From Tigriopus japonicus (Eukaryota > Arthropoda > Copepoda > Harpacticoida > Harpacticidae), in assembly GCA_010645155.1 (NCBI GenBank), contig CM021315.1, forward strand, positions 10,040,472-10,104,471: 64,000 bases of DNA. The letters run 5' to 3'. Position numbers and translations under genes: made by a program. Below the pieces are notes generated by a model. It was not told the DNA's origin. It worked only from the letters and a program-made list of their open reading frames with translations, and made no database searches. This document shows, one piece after another, positions 22,918 through 34,448 of this stretch (position 1 is its first letter; each line of letters starts with the position of its first letter).

Positions 22918-25900
22918 TCAAGGCCTAGGCATCCGTGATTGATTCCTTTGTTTGAGCCAGAGTTTGGACTTGTATATTTGTTCATCCACCGTCCAACCAC
23001 TGGTCGAGGTTGTTATTCGGTGGCTGTTTGTTCCATAACTTGATAATGCACTCGTAGGCAGATTGGCTGGAACCACGGCTCCTAAAATTGGAATTAATCC
23101 AATTAGGCCCTAAAAATGAATGAGTCGTGGGCACTCGATTTGATTTTACCAAATTGGCTCCCGGGTAAAGAGTACTTGATCACCGTGGGGACCTGATAAG
23201 GAGCGGAGAACGGATTCATGCTTCTCTCGAGTGAATTGACTCTCCGTTGAAGGTTTTGCAAAGACTTGTTCAAATCTGTAGAAGAATCATCCAACCTATT
23301 GTTTAAGTTTTTTCACAAGCGCTGTGCTAACTTAGCTCTTACCCATTTGTGACGATTCGTAGACGGAATCAGAATCACTTTCCTCTTGCACGAATCTTCT
23401 TGAACGATGTGTTCCTATGAGTTAGCCAAGCAGTTTTTAGAAAGGGATGACGCACATTCATAATGCACCAATGAGTTAATTAGTTACCTTTGTGATCTTT
23501 TCTATGGCGTCTCTTGGGCACGTCCTCGATGCCATCGTCTGAAGAATCATTAATTTCACCCCGTTCTTCAATTGGCAATTGTTTCTGTTGCTTGATTTGA
23601 AGCTTGAGTTCCCGAATTTCGTCCTCGAGGTTCTTGATCTCATTAACGAATTCGACCTTGGGATCACTTGTTGAGATTGGGTCATCTGCTTTAGCAACAA
23701 ATGGTGACTGCTTCTGAAGTTCGTTAGCTTCTCGAGCCTGGATTTCTGCTATAACTTCTTGTCGGGCCTTTTCCATATCGTGTAACAATCTTTCTTTAAA
23801 CTCTTTTTCAATCAAGATCCGTTGTTGTTCCACTTCGTCTTTCAGCTTGGAACGATAATGCTCTAGTTGATTCTCAACCGATTGTCGAAGCTCTTCTTCC
23901 TTAGCTTTGTATTGAGATTGTCGCTCTCCGTCCATCTTCCGAGAGTCCCGATCCATTTCGGCATTAAAGTTTCTCATCATTTCATTCCTCTGGATCTCAA
24001 GATTGGATTCCAGGGTTTCACGAAGTTTTTGCATTTCAAACGCAAACACATCTTTTAAGTTCTCCTCTTGACGTTGACGTTCGGTTTGGAGATTTTCGCG
24101 AATTTGCTGAATCTCGTCATGGTAAGCAGCGCGCAGCTCAGCCTCGATTTTCGATTTTTCGATGGCCAAATTGGAGCTAATTCGTTGCTTGAAGGACGCC
24201 ACCTCATTTTGAACGTCCTTTTCGATGTCTCTGACGTCTTCTAATTCTTGTTTCCTTGGAGCTGCTGTGGGGGCAATTTTTGTTGATTCACTATGAAAGG
24301 ACCTTGGATTGTCGGGTCTTTTGGCCTGATCCAGTGATTCCATTGTTGTTGGGCCTAGTTTCACATTAGACAAAGTGGAACTGGCATCTTGCGTCAAGTT
24401 AGATTTATTTTTTGGAATCGGGTCATCGGGAGTCTTGTCATCGTCGGGATTGCTAACACCCGAAAGGATTTTGGACAACTTGGTTTTGGGCTTGGATCCG
24501 TTTTGGAGTGGACTCTCTACTTCTACCTTAGCATTTGAAGGAGGATCTGATAGATAAAAATAAATTGAAGTTAATAAATGCGAACTAATAAAAAACGTGT
24601 ACTGGGAGGACCATAAGAAATATACATTGTAAATCCTAGTAAATCCCACGCCCAGTTTGTGTACATAACGTGAATAGGAAACATTGAGTATTCGTCAAAT
24701 GTCAAGTCAGTCCCTTCGAAAAAGATTGTATAGCGCTTATTTACCTAACAAAATTTTCTACACGAAGGTATCTTTCTCACTTTCTTGATCTCCCAAAGGG
24801 GATAGAAGTCTTTGTTGGTGTCTAGTTTTTATGGGCCTACCTGCATCTTGATACGAATTTCCACCCAATATTCACAACTGATATTCATTGTACAAAATCT
24901 GCACCCTAAAAGTTTCAGCTTTCATGTTTGAAAGAAACTTTACTACAAGTGATCTGGAAATTTAAGAAAATTGCACCAAACTCGTACCTGTAATGGTTGG
25001 ACCGGCCAAGAAATCCTCCAATGTGCCATCGTCGAGAATCAGATCCTCAGGGTCAAATAATCCATGTCGTGCTTGATAGTGATGAAATAAAGAAACGAGT
25101 TGTGCCGAAGACCTTTGTTCACATTTAAATATCACACTCTTAAAGAAACCACACCCAAAGCCACATCATGCTAAAAGTTTGCCACACGCTTTTTGTTCTT
25201 ACCCATGAAATCTTTGTCTTTATCTGCGCTCGAATCTTCAGATTGCAAAGATTCCAACCTTGGGATTGGCTTTGGAGGCTGGAACCGAGGCGTTGGTTTG
25301 GCCACCTCTCTCTCAATCGAAGCCTCAGAAGACGTACTTTCCGGCTACAAAAAGATTCCTTTCATAAAAAGCATCTCGAAGGTTATGAAAAAGAAGAGTG
25401 TCCTACCTCAAAGGTGAGTTCTTTCACATCGGTTTTGGCATTGAAATGAATCCTTTTCTTGTCCGCTTGCGTCAGAGAGTCTCGATAGATTTGTCGTTCA
25501 TCTTTTGAAGGCGAGGAAGAGGATCCTGCGGTTCCCTTGAGAATGCCTCGAATTTGACCCGAAGCAGAGGAAACCTGTGAGGAGTTCTCAGGAGACGAAT
25601 CTGTCGGAAGTTGGTGGTGAATGTTGCTGGACTTTGTGAGACCTGGCCTTTTTTGGGCGGCACCCATTGATTTGGAAGGACTAGTAAGGGCAGGTGGATC
25701 ATGATTGACTTTTAAACCACCCAGAACGGGTCTTGTGAGTGGCTTGGACAAATGGTGAATTGAGGTGGCTTTTTTCTTTTCAGTTAAGAGAGTTGATCCC
25801 AACGCACCTCCTCCTGGAGGTGGTCCAAGGGTGTTCACTGGAGGCAAAGTCTTCTTACCCATGCCTAATGGGGCCAATTGCCTACCAAGAGGGGGCAATG

Positions 25901-28900
25901 GAGCCTAAGAAAGGAGGATTTTTCTTTTGTGAGGGTGCACACATCTTTACAAATTCAATCTCACCAATTTCTGTGGAGCATTCAAATCCATGATGATTTG
26001 AGATTGATCCCCTTTTTGAACCTCAGCAGACAAGAGATCAGAGGTATCTCCGGAGATCTCAGTGACGTCTGGATCCAAAAACTCCTTCGGTTCTTTAAAG
26101 TGTTTATGATTTCTAGCTTCAGCAACTCTTTCGAGAAATATCGCATCCAAAGGATGTTCCCATTGACTTTGACCGCTCTCGAAGTTAAAATAATAGAAAT
26201 CTTGTTTGGTTTCGTCCCAACTGAAAAGGAATAAATCAATTACACAGAAACCCCCTGAGTGAGCTGCCATTCAATTAGCCCTTTCGTTCTACAGATTGCT
26301 TTCGTGCTCATGTGGGTACCGTGATATTTCCCGAACAAGGTAGGAAGGAAGGTGAGCACGCCATTCTCGTGAAGAAGGAAGGAGATGCGAAAATACAGAC
26401 CGGAAACTAATCTGTTCTCTTGTCAATAGCCGCTTGGCTAAATCTCCAAGAGTATTAGAGGAAATCCCTTGGAAAGTGATCACGCGAACTCGATTGAGAG
26501 ACAGTAATACCCTCATATGCTACACTTATCTCATCAATCGTGAATTGATGCTGGGGATGATTTCTTGACAGATTCTAGAATAGCTCTGAAGGACTTACTT
26601 GACTTGGTTCACTGGCCTGTTTGAATCTTTGAGAGCAGAAAAAAACGCAAACCAAACGCATGAAATGTCATTCCGGCTTTGTGCCTCACGTCACTTTTAT
26701 TAACTAATTGGGTAGAACCCGAGCGTGTGGGCAGATCGACGTACTTTTGAGCTAGTTTCTTTTTGTGTGGCCTAATTGTGGAACATATCATATATCGATT
26801 GGTTCGAGGAGCTCCCTAAGTATTAGTTCCACCGGATCATGCAGCTTTAATTGGCGCTGTTGAATTTCAATCAACAGAGTCTTAATGCCCATTGACGAAT
26901 TTGTCGGAACCACTCGGCGTATAGTGAGTTGGCAGTCCCTATTTTCGAATTTCGAATCGCTTTTTGGGGGAAACCGACGTTGTCGACTGGCATTTTCGTC
27001 AAAATGAGAAGTCCAAATTGATCAAAAGCGAAGCCTATACCACCCATTAAAATTGGCGCGGTGACGAAAATACTTCGCGATTTGATTTCTCTAAGCAACT
27101 TAAATGGAACAAACTCATCATTGGGTTTAGTATTCGTTCATAGCTTTGACAGGGAAGAGAGTTTCAAATTCCTGGCAAGAAATGAAGGAATTCGAGGACA
27201 TCATCGCCTTGGTGACTGGAAGTGGGGCGTTTCAGAAACGCCTTCTCTACTGCGTCTTCGGGCCCGTTTTCCTTATGCTCCCTCTCTCATGGATGAATGA
27301 GATCTTCTTGCTCCAAGTTCCATCACATTGGTGTTCCCATCCAAGCCAAGACAAATTGTCGGGATCGGATTTAGAGGAATGGAAAAAGTGCTTATTGCCC
27401 AAGGAAATTCAACCGGATGGATCGATGGGCTACGCTAGTTGCACAATTCTCATTCCTGAGGGCATGTCGAACGAGACCTTTTGGACCATGGACACTTGGA
27501 ACAAACAAGTTTGTCCCGGAAACGGTTCTTTGGAGAGTTCTAAAACAGTCTCTTGTAGGCAAGGGTGGAAGTACGATAGGACAGACTTTTCCGAAACAGC
27601 GCCATCGCAAAATGACTGGGTCTGTGACAAGGCAGAACATGTTCCCAATTTGTTCACGATTGGAACCATGGGAGGTATTTGTGGTATGTTTCTCTTGGGA
27701 TACAGTAGCGACCGCTTTGGTCGGAAGAGCATCTTTGTACTAGCGGCTATCTTAGTCGTGATTTCAAGTGTGATCAAGACATTTGTGTCACATAACTTTG
27801 TACTTTATGCTGCTCTGAAGACAGTTTCTGCTGCCTGCTACACTGCCGTCTTTCAACTTCCCTTTACAATCATCACGGAAATCTCTCCACCTGAATATCG
27901 AACATGGGCCATCGGGATTTCATGTGTGACATGGTACGTCAATGAAAAAAGATTAGCTAAAGCTTTTGAGACATGCACACCATTGCAAATGCGTAAAAGA
28001 AATGTTTTTTTTCCTTGGTACAGGACTGCTGGAGCTTGTCTCTTGCCGTTGGTGGCATGGCTTTTACGGGATTGGATGCTCATTGCCTTGATCACGACTG
28101 TTCCCTTGGGACTACTGGTATTGGGATGGAATTTCGTTCCAGAATCGCCCAGGTGGGCTTTGACCAAGAACAAAGTCGAGAAGGCAAAATCTACTCTGCG
28201 AGAAGTGGCTTCCGTCAATAAAACGGAAGTTCCGTCCAACATGACTGAGAAGCTAACATTGGTAGCTGAGAAAATGCAGGCCGAAAAATCTTATGGGTAC
28301 ATTAGCCTTTTTTCGAAACCTAATATGGCCAAGAAGACATTCTTCTTGGCCTGTGCCAATGTTGGTAGCAATTTTCTCTACTATTCGTTGATGTTAAACG
28401 TAAGCAACATGGCGGGAAACACTTTCCTCAACTTCTTTCTGCTCGCTGTCATCGAAGGTCCAGCCATTCTTTTGTGCATGTGGATGCTGGTAGGTACACT
28501 TAAGAAACAGTGTCAGTTTAAAAAGTAACAGCAATTCTTTCCAGGAAAACGTGGGACGTCGTTGGAGTCATGCTTTCATCCTATTTCTGAACTTTCTGTG
28601 TCTCGGGGTCAATTCCTTCATTGCTGCTACGCCAAATTTGAACACGGTTGTCATTGCATTCTGCCTGATCGCCAAGTTCAATTGCACCATCTCGTTCACA
28701 ATCATCTACGTTCAGACCATTGAAATCTTTCCTACTTGCGTGCGGAACACGGGCATGGGCTTTACCACCCTTTTTGCCTCGATCATCAGCATTTTTGGGC
28801 CACATGTCATTCACTTGGGGACGATTGACGCTCGGGTGCCCTACATTATTATGGCGTTGATCAGTTTTGTTGGCGCTTTCGCAGCTACCATGTTACCGGA

Positions 28901-29432
28901 AACCAAAGGAGCGGATCTTCCCGAAACATTGGCTGAGGCTGAGGCCTTTGGCCAAGGGTTTGCCTACTTGTCGTGGCGATCAAAACCTCAGGCCAATATG
29001 GAGCCACTGAAATTGGAAGAATAAGTCTTACCAAGGTTTCCAATGCGGTGGCAATTCAGCCAACAACCCCTGCTTGGCTATTTCTAGAAGTTGAGGCTCG
29101 GCATTCACATCAATGCCCAAACGACGAGCGTATTCTTGTACCTCTGTAAACAAAAAAGTCATACAATTGTCATGAATAGTTCAATTAAGTAAACAGCTAT
29201 GTAAGTGTTCATGGTTCTAATTTGTTTCATGTTCAAGAAAATAAATGTTAGTGTGAGTCAGTGTTTTCATACCTGCATGTGTGGGTTCACTTTTGTCATC
29301 AAATACTTCGGTAAAGATAATCGGATTCTTGGCTAAAGAGCTCCGACTTCGGTCCTCACTTTGATTGGGATCCTCGTGTTCTTCCACACTAGCAGATCGT
29401 TGGGAAGAGCCCTCGGAGTTTAAACCGCTCAT
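22918..29432 (-). CDS. CEP164: CEP164 ortholog, centriolar distal-appendage protein, 10 exons
   Basis: Exons (minus): 29432-29273, 29143-29032, 26220-25965, 25904-25407, 25344-25203, 25071-24988, 24546-23488, 23414-23343, 23275-23150 and 23081-22918. All phases agree, giving 890 residues. The N-terminal motif EVQEYARRLGIDVNAEPQLL then LPPHWKPC leads into a WW domain (about residues 86-116: W88, YYF 100-102, W111 in SQWEHP) split by intron 2. Next are a disordered Pro/Ser part (APLPPLGRQLAPLG) and a long coiled coil of about 200 residues in the large exon. Known CEP164 recruits TTBK2 through its N-terminus to start ciliogenesis. At 890 residues it is shorter than the vertebrate protein (about 1,460). 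The last exon (ending WTVDEQIYKSKLWL) is the least certain; without its splice the ORF would end at 23103. Intron 2 contains the SLC22 gene. Confidence 0.86.
27182..29024 (+). CDS. SLC22: SLC22-family organic ion transporter nested in CEP164 intron 2
   Basis: Exons 27182-27933, 28024-28489 and 28545-29024 join in phases 2 and 0 to 565 residues. The N-terminus MKEFEDIIALVTGSGAFQKR precedes TM1. A large Cys-containing extracellular loop of about 115 residues with several N-x-S/T sites follows, then the MFS signature GYSSDRFGRKS, the SLC22 hallmark PESPRWAL, a second-half start SLFSKPNMAKKTF, and PETKGADLPETL near the end. These are the diagnostic SLC22 (OCT/OAT/orct-like) motifs for plasma-membrane uptake of organic cations, anions or carnitine; substrate is not predictable. 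All of the gene lies inside a CEP164 intron on the opposite strand, with its stop 7 bp from that intron's first base. Confidence 0.92.
29240..29245 (+). terminator. Candidate poly(A) signal of nested SLC22 gene
   Basis: The first canonical AATAAA after the SLC22 stop, about 215 nt downstream. It lies in CEP164 intron 1, beyond CEP164 exon 2, so the implied 3' UTR is antisense to all of exon 2. Confidence 0.4.
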
Positions 29433-30243
29433 TTCGGATACTTTGCATTGACTCTGTTAATGACCAAAACCAATTGGTGACTGAACTAGACGATGCTTGA
29501 ACTTGAACCACAGGTTGCAATGAGCTCATGCTGGCAAGAGAGGGTGGGAACATCGACCTTTTATTGGACACAAATCTGCTGGATCAGTCTCATTCTCTAG
29601 GGGGGCTCGAGTATTGGAACTCTTTTGCTCCGTGCGATAAAGGTATCGATGATGGCGATGACTTGTTTTCAAGGCATGTGAAAAGGCTCTTCTCTCGCGT
29701 ACAATCCAGGTAATCGAGAAAGTCAATGCCTTCCAGTCTTTGAAATTAACTTTCCCATTGATCAAGCACTCCCTCTTTCTCGTCCGTCAAACCAAAGAGG
29801 GCGTTACTCTCATTGGGATCTCAAAAAGACGCCCTCTAGCAGAGAAATCGGACCCTAAGAGCCTGCCCAACGTACTTCGAAATGCCGGTTTGCCAACTCC
29901 CCAAGTCCAGGAAGAGAGAAAGAGAGGGAGAGAGATAGAAAAAAAAGAAACAAAGATGCCCGGACCACACGGACCTTTTACAAAAGCTGCTTGTACAAGA
30001 CGAGCAAGCTCACTGCGTTCAGTACAGTGGTAGAAGCTTAGGGCACATTCTGTACATTCAAGGAAACTACATGTTGTCGAGTCTTGCTTGACTTGCTTGC
30101 TTACTTACTTGCCACGCAGCCCGTTTTCGGTCGATGATCGAGGTGAAAAGAGGATCTTTGACTCTTTGGCCACGAAAAATCGTCTGGAGGTCAAAGTAGG
30201 TTTTCATTTGGAAAATCTCCTGGATTGAGATCACTAGGAAACC
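29433..30243. other. Divergent intergenic region CEP164 / PRDX4
   Basis: About 0.8 kb expected to hold both promoters and 5' UTRs. No recognised motif. Confidence 0.6.
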
Positions 30244-32501
30244 ATGTCGCCGTCTTTGCTCCTGGTGGGCCTTTTGGTGTTGGTCCAAACTCAATGTAGT
30301 GTTCAACAAACTTGCCAGGATGGACCAGGTGAGATAATACAGCTTTTGGGAGTATTATAATTGAAGATTAACCTCAATTTTCATCAATTATGCTCTCCAT
30401 TCATTTTTACAGGCGGTAAGACATTAATTGGAGTTAGTTTTTTGAAAAAAACGGCGACACTTGTCAGAATCCACCCATTATTTAGGTTGTCATCATAGTT
30501 TTTGCTGGCTTTGCATGCGTGCAATTTGGATTTTTTTTTTGCTTTTTTCACATTCATGAACGACCCAGGTGCCAAATGCGTGTTTGCAATCCAACGCTAA
30601 TTTGCTTTATGATTGACTAGCAGGTGTTTTTTTAAACTTCATTCACGCAAATATCAGGCCTTCCACATTTAGACTCAATGACTCGAGAGGTAAATGCCCT
30701 AAGACAGTTTGCTTCCCGATGTTGCTCCACCAGATATGCTTCAAGATTGATAAACTGCAAATATTCCGAGTTTTATGAATTGCTTTTGATGGCACGAATT
30801 ACAAACCTCAAATCATTCAAGACAATTGGCCATTATCATACATGAAGCCTTGAGTGAGAGTGAATGGTTGACTGACTGATCTTCTTGAATTTAATGATTC
30901 CTTCCTGTCGATTTCCTTTAAGAATCGACTTTGCGTCATAATTGTTGTTGCATTTTAATGGCTTTTTCCTGTCAAGAGCCAATTCCTCCTTGAAATGAAC
31001 AACTGCATTTCAAATTACAACCTGAAAGACCAAAATTGAATCCTGTCTTGACATGTTAAATTCGCTTAATCTTTTTGTAAATAGCAAACATTGAAAGTTG
31101 GTTTTAACTAGAGCACTGTAATAACAATAACTGTTATTATGGTGCTCTAGTTTTAACTTAGATCCTGAGGATCCTTCATCTCTGACAGGGCTGCAATGAA
31201 ACCACTCGTCTCATCAGTGATTGTCTGAATTACGATTTGTCGTTTCCTCAAAGTTGAGCGCAATTATTCCGTTCAGTAACTACTTGAAAATCAATCATGC
31301 AAACGACGCCTTTTCCGCCCGAGCTTTTTAAGTTTAGCAAAAACGCTCACTCAACCGAACCAAGGGGCCAAGGCAGGGGGTAGGAGAGGCCTATGGCCCA
31401 CCTCGATTGAACCACGTCAGTCGGAAATTGCTCGCCATAACGTTCAGCCAAGCCAAGTATTTGGTGTCCTCTGACCTCCCTCCCTCCACCTTCCTAATAT
31501 TTCTCTAGTACATTACTAGTATCTCCATGTACAATACCATGAATGGTCATGTGCCCCATGTTAGTGCCCCTAATTGGTCCAATATAACCAAGACGTTGAA
31601 GCGTAAAAGTAAATCGGCTTGGAATCTCAAAGTGAAATCGCCCATCAAGTCTCAACTCTCGTTTTCCAATCATAATTTGGGAAACCCGCTTGCTCAAATA
31701 AGTCAGTCGTGTCAACAGCATTCACATGTCAATCATGGACATTTGAATGGAGAGTGATCGTCTTTCATCATTTCAGGTGGGGCCATTCATACTGATAACA
31801 AGGCCTCTGGGCACAATCTTCAGTGGACCAAAGCCATGATTTCCAAACCCGCTCCATATTGGGAAGGAACTGCCGTGGCCAATGGAGAAATGTCGGAGTT
31901 GAAGTTGACCGACTTCAAAGGCAAATACCTCGTGTTCTTTTTCTACCCTCTGGATTTCACGTTCGTTTGTCCAACCGAGATTCTGGCCTTCAATGACCGT
32001 GTCAAAGAGTTCAGAGCTCTGAACACCGAGGTAGGACAATTCATATTGCATGCAAAGGAAAAGGAGATGCTTTAAAGGGGAAGAAGTGATTTGATCCATC
32101 TCGTCTTTAAGGTTGTGGCTTGCTCGGTGGATTCTCACTTTACACATTTGGCTTGGATGAACACCCCTCGTAAAGAAGGTGGTCTGGGCAAGCTGGACAT
32201 TCCCCTGCTCTCTGATTTGACTCACACCATTTCCAAGGATTACGGCGTCTACCTCGAGGATAACGGCCACACCCTCCGGGGTCTGTTCATTATCGACGAT
32301 AAGGGCGTGTTACGCCAAATCACCATGAATGATCTCCCTGTGGGTCGATCCGTGGATGAAACACTTCGATTGGTTCAAGCATTCCAGTACACTGATAAAC
32401 ACGGCGAGGTCTGTCCCGCGGGTTGGAAACCAGGCAGTGATACCATCATTCCGGATCCCAAGGAGAAGATGAAGTATTTCAAGGACCATGGAGAGGAATA
32501 G
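30244..32501 (+). CDS. PRDX4: Peroxiredoxin-4 (secretory/ER 2-Cys peroxiredoxin)
   Basis: Exons 30244-30328, 31777-32030 and 32112-32501 give 242 residues. Exon 1 encodes a signal peptide ([19 protein letters not shown]). The core starts [12 protein letters not shown]. The peroxidatic Cys is about C93 in DFTFVCPTE and the resolving Cys about C214 in [21 protein letters not shown] and the C-terminal YF segment (KYFKDHGEE) are the features of overoxidation-sensitive Prx1-class enzymes. It reduces H2O2 and, in the ER, supports oxidative folding through PDI. The signal peptide makes PRDX4 rather than cytosolic PRDX1/2 the best call. Introns are 1,448 and 81 bp; intron 1 carries a strong hairpin. 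Convergent with HACD3, 181 bp away. Confidence 0.95.
31101..31157. repeat. Imperfect 26-bp inverted repeat in PRDX4 intron 1
   Basis: Arms 31101-31126 and 31132-31157 with a 5-nt loop. Core stem AACTAGAGCAC (11 bp), a 2-nt mismatch, then TAATAACA (8 bp). Could be a MITE remnant or a structured intron element. Confidence 0.7.
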
Positions 32502-32682
32502 AAAAACCTTCGAGACTTCGTTTAATTAGCTCTCTTGTCGATGGAACCTGAAGCATTTCTTTATTTTTGGCCTTTCCATGATAATTGCTCGTCTTTCCCA
32601 ACCTGCTCAAAGGTATCTTAATGAGAAGCAATTAAATATCAGAAAACAACTTCATTTTGTTGTGATCAAAGCGGATATTTAT

Positions 32683-33837
32683 TTACTCCAGGAAATCGTC
32701 GTCCTTTTTCTTGCGATTCTTAATGTGTTGGCGAATTTTGAGTTTCTTACAACGAAGATGATACATATGGTTCATCATAGTATAAAGCATAGGAAAGAAG
32801 AACAACAGCAAATAGATGCGGAGAACGGTTGGAAAATGGAACGCAATATTCCAGGAGTTGGGCAAAGCCACGGAAAACTTTTCAGTTTCCTCAAAATAGG
32901 GAATATTCCGAAGAATGATGACGCCTTCACAAACGAATCCAGCCGGATAAAGAGGGATCCAAGCGGTATATCGAAGCCAGGTGAGGAGACCAAACTCCAA
33001 ATCGTATACCCGAAGCATATAGTAAGGATATCGGACGATCTCAATGGTTGTGTACACCATGAACAAATAAAACACGGCCGGTTTTTCTTGCATTCGAGGT
33101 TCGGCTTCAATCAAGGCAAACAATATGAAGTTTCGCCCGAAAACCTGCAGGAAAGCCTCGTAGACTGAACCCTTTGTGTAACCAAACATCGGATGCATCA
33201 CTTCCAGAAACATGAAGAGATGGAGCATCTTCATGACATTGCCTACGGATTTATACGTCTCAGGGATGAACTCATCGCCATGGCGGGCGTATCGCAAGTT
33301 CATAATGAGAAAGACGTAGACAAACCCGCAAAGCATGAACAAGTTATAGCAAAACAGATAGATCTTCCGTCTAGATTCCGAGATGAAACCTAACTCTTCT
33401 TTCTGTAGCTTGTCATAGACCTCAGGGTATCGATTCTTAATGAGATCTTGCGTGGTCATATTAGGATCTTCGGTTTCAGTATCACCTTCATCCTCTTCAT
33501 GTGATGTCCAACGATCAAAATCAATCTTGAGCCAGGACAATTTTTGTTGAGTGTAAAGGAGCCTTGGCCACCAATCCGGTTCCTTCTTCTTGATATTGAT
33601 GGTAATTTCACGGTCTTTAACCATATAAGTGGATTCTTCTCGATTCACCGGGAGGAAAAACTCAATGACGAAGTGATATTCAACCTCGGCCGAGCCTTGA
33701 GCCCCGATACCATGACCGGTGAATTCGATCTCCTCTTCGGAGATATTGAGCTGGTGTTTCTGAACTTGTTTAAGATCTACTCGCAGGAAGATATTGGTCT
33801 CATTTTGAGCCCAATACACGAAGGGACTCGGACTCAT
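32683..33837 (-). CDS. HACD3: Very-long-chain (3R)-3-hydroxyacyl-CoA dehydratase 3
   Basis: A single-exon, 384-residue ORF. The N-terminal CS/p23-like domain (about residues 5-105; VYWAQNETNIFLRV, PDWWPRLLYT) is followed by a linker and the PTPLA/HACD membrane domain of about six TM segments. Catalytic-type motifs are VRYPYYML (Tyr) and YPAGFVCEGVII (Glu). The enzyme dehydrates 3-hydroxyacyl-CoA in the ER fatty-acid elongation cycle; HACD3 (B-IND1/PTPLAD1) is the only member with the CS domain. A basic tail KKKDDDFLE ends the protein and could be an ER-retention signal. AATAAA overlaps the stop codon (TAAATAAA), predicting a very short 3' UTR. Confidence 0.95.
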   Translation of the reverse strand: MSPSPFVYWAQNETNIFLRVDLKQVQKHQLNISEEEIEFTGHGIGAQGSAEVEYHFVIEFFLPVNREESTYMVKDREITINIKKKEPDWWPRLLYTQQKLSWLKIDFDRWTSHEEDEGDTETEDPNMTTQDLIKNRYPEVYDKLQKEELGFISESRRKIYLFCYNLFMLCGFVYVFLIMNLRYARHGDEFIPETYKSVGNVMKMLHLFMFLEVMHPMFGYTKGSVYEAFLQVFGRNFILFALIEAEPRMQEKPAVFYLFMVYTTIEIVRYPYYMLRVYDLEFGLLTWLRYTAWIPLYPAGFVCEGVIILRNIPYFEETEKFSVALPNSWNIAFHFPTVLRIYLLLFFFPMLYTMMNHMYHLRCKKLKIRQHIKNRKKKDDDFLE

Positions 33838-34448
33838 GAGGATTTAGATGGTCGACTTTAACATATATATAAATTGATCGAGGTAGCCAAGGAACAGCTT
33901 GGAAGGATGGGGAGGCTTTCCTTTGGAACCTTCTCGTTGCACGTTGACCCCTTAGGCAGCTGATCCTTGCATTCTAAATCACCTTGTGCGCAGCCAAGGC
34001 TCAAAATTTTTATCTTGGAAGATACTCAAGTTGTCGAGGAGACAAATATCGCCAACTCGTTATTTCATTCAAAGGGAAGCACATTTCTTATCGAACTTCG
34101 GACTGAGATTGATTATCTCCTTATGACGATTTATCAGCTGATTCCTTTTTGGATTTCTTCAATTTAGATATGGAGTTCGAAAGGATATATGATTAAACGA
34201 TAAATATGATTATCATCACATAAATGTATTTACATGGATTAACTGCCTCTTCCAGAATAGTTATTTTGGCAAATTGAAAATGTATGTTAGGAATTTCGTG
34301 GATATTTGTATAAATGTAAACCCTAAAAAAGCGCGAGGTTCTGAGATTTTTTGAAGTTCTTAGACATCTTTTCCCGCAACATAATCTTCAACCTCAGCAA
34401 ACAAAAAGTTCAAGACTTCAAAAATCAAAGTTGGAGAAGTATCGAACC
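33838..34448. other. Divergent intergenic region HACD3 / ORC6
   Basis: About 0.6 kb, AT-rich, expected to hold both promoters. A TATATATAAA-like run lies just upstream of HACD3 (about 33862). No other motif recognised. Confidence 0.6.

Noticed and set aside
23103..23149. CEP164 ending at the stop at 23103
   Set aside because: A GTAAAA donor at 23149 and acceptor at 23082 join in phase to a further 54-codon exon; kept only as an alternative end.
26947..27181. CEP164 start at MAAHSGGFC next to 26270
   Set aside because: The in-frame Met lies before a clear acceptor; the true N-terminal exons were found at 29432-29032 and restore the WW domain.
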